A stretch of 46,543 nt of DNA from Casimicrobiaceae bacterium (GTDB taxonomy: Bacteria > Pseudomonadota > Gammaproteobacteria > Burkholderiales > Casimicrobiaceae): the NCBI GenBank assembly GCA_025056355.1, contig JANWWI010000013.1:1-46543 (forward strand). Direction: 5' to 3'. Shown piece by piece: positions 46,187 to 46,543 of this stretch (the stretch's first letter is position 1; each line of letters starts with the position of its first letter). The position numbers and the translations under genes were made by a program. The notes beneath the pieces are model-generated. The model searched no databases. It worked only from the letters and a program-made list of their open reading frames with translations, and was not told the origin of the DNA.

Positions 46187-46543
46187 ATGCCGCGCGGGAT
46201 CCTGATTCTCGATTTCGGCTCTCAGGTGACACAGCTCATCGCGCGACGTCTGCGCGAAGCAAGCGTCTACTGCGAGATTCACCCCTACGACGTCTCGGAA
46301 GCGTTTCTGCGAGCGTTCAACCCGTTCGGCATCATTTTGTCCGGCTCGCACGCGAGCACGTATGAGGCGCACGCGATGCGCGCGCCCCAGGCGGTGTTCG
46401 AGTTGGGCGTTCCGGTGCTTGGGATTTGCTACGGCATGTTCACGATGGCCGTGCAGTTGGGCGGTGAGGTCGACGCGAGCGAACGGCGCGAGTTCGGGCA
46501 TGCCGAGGCACTCCTCGAGCGTCCGACGCCCTTATTCGCCGGT
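46187..46543 (+). CDS. guaA: GMP synthase (glutamine-hydrolysing), N-terminal part, cut by window edge
   Basis: GuaA aminates XMP to GMP using ammonia from glutamine. Only the first 119 residues are inside, less than a quarter of the usual ~520. They cover most of the glutamine amidotransferase domain: [32 protein letters not shown] and the nucleophile segment VLGICYGMF with Cys81. The usual signature is GxCxGxQ; here the last position is Phe (TTC) instead of Gln. The ATG at 46187 fits the family. The catalytic His/Glu pair and ATP-pyrophosphatase domain lie beyond the edge. Confidence 0.96.
   Translation, partial: MPRGILILDFGSQVTQLIARRLREASVYCEIHPYDVSEAFLRAFNPFGIILSGSHASTYEAHAMRAPQAVFELGVPVLGICYGMFTMAVQLGGEVDASERREFGHAEALLERPTPLFAG

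Overview
The window is a high-GC stretch of bacterial chromosome, almost certainly from a betaproteobacterium. The evidence is gene order rather than any one marker: ndk-rlmN-pilF-rodZ-ispG, rplM-rpsI near argC and erpA, tig-clpP-clpX-lon-hup-tRNA(Val)-tRNA(Asp)-ppiD, and guaB-(small secreted protein)-guaA are all arrangements typical of that class. The genus cannot be fixed from sequence alone. No insertion sequence, prophage, integrase, CRISPR array, rRNA or toxin-antitoxin pair was seen. Coding density is high and genes often overlap by 4 bp.

Layout. 1-10.5 kb (all minus strand): the N-terminal 60% of recG, then ispG, rodZ, pilF, rlmN, ndk, erpA, a bactofilin, a DUF6776 coiled-coil membrane protein, argC, rpsI and rplM. 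This is a co-directional block for isoprenoid, cell-shape, Fe-S, arginine and ribosome functions. 10.4-10.9 kb is a 555-bp divergent gap with a folded rplM leader. 10.9-17 kb: an OsmC-like protein (+), then ssb, an MFS exporter and a fused indolepyruvate:ferredoxin oxidoreductase (-). 17.2-19.2 kb (+): YbgC-like thioesterase, an alpha/beta-hydrolase and a DUF1853 protein. 19.2-25.4 kb: corA (-), two secreted histidine phosphatases of different branches ending tail to tail, and a TonB-dependent receptor divergent from the larger phosphatase. This looks like an organophosphate or phytate scavenging locus and is the main accessory region. 25.5-31 kb: a lone GspE/PulE-type ATPase (+), yhbY with an unusual basic tail (-), rlmE and ftsH (+). 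31-34.5 kb (-): hpnC-hpnD-hpnE for squalene synthesis, translationally coupled to a gamma-glutamylcyclotransferase-like gene. 34.6-46.5 kb (+): tRNA-Leu, the proteostasis block tig-clpP-clpX-lon, hup, tRNA-Val, tRNA-Asp, ppiD, then guaB, a DUF2059 protein and the 5' end of guaA.

How it fits together. Most genes are housekeeping. The chaperone and protease genes share heat-shock-like promoter elements: the same decamer lies upstream of both ftsH and clpP. Non-coding structure is the richest source of new observations: a perfect 20-bp palindrome filling the spacer of the erpA promoter, a nested stem in the rplM-rpsI leader, a hairpin between the Shine-Dalgarno sequence and start codon of recG, and a promoter-plus-terminator unit between lon and hup that may be a small RNA or an attenuated hup leader. 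No wholly novel multi-gene system is evident. The phosphatase/receptor locus, the YhbY tail and the erpA operator are the strongest leads. All functional calls come from reading motifs by eye; no database search or folding computation was run.
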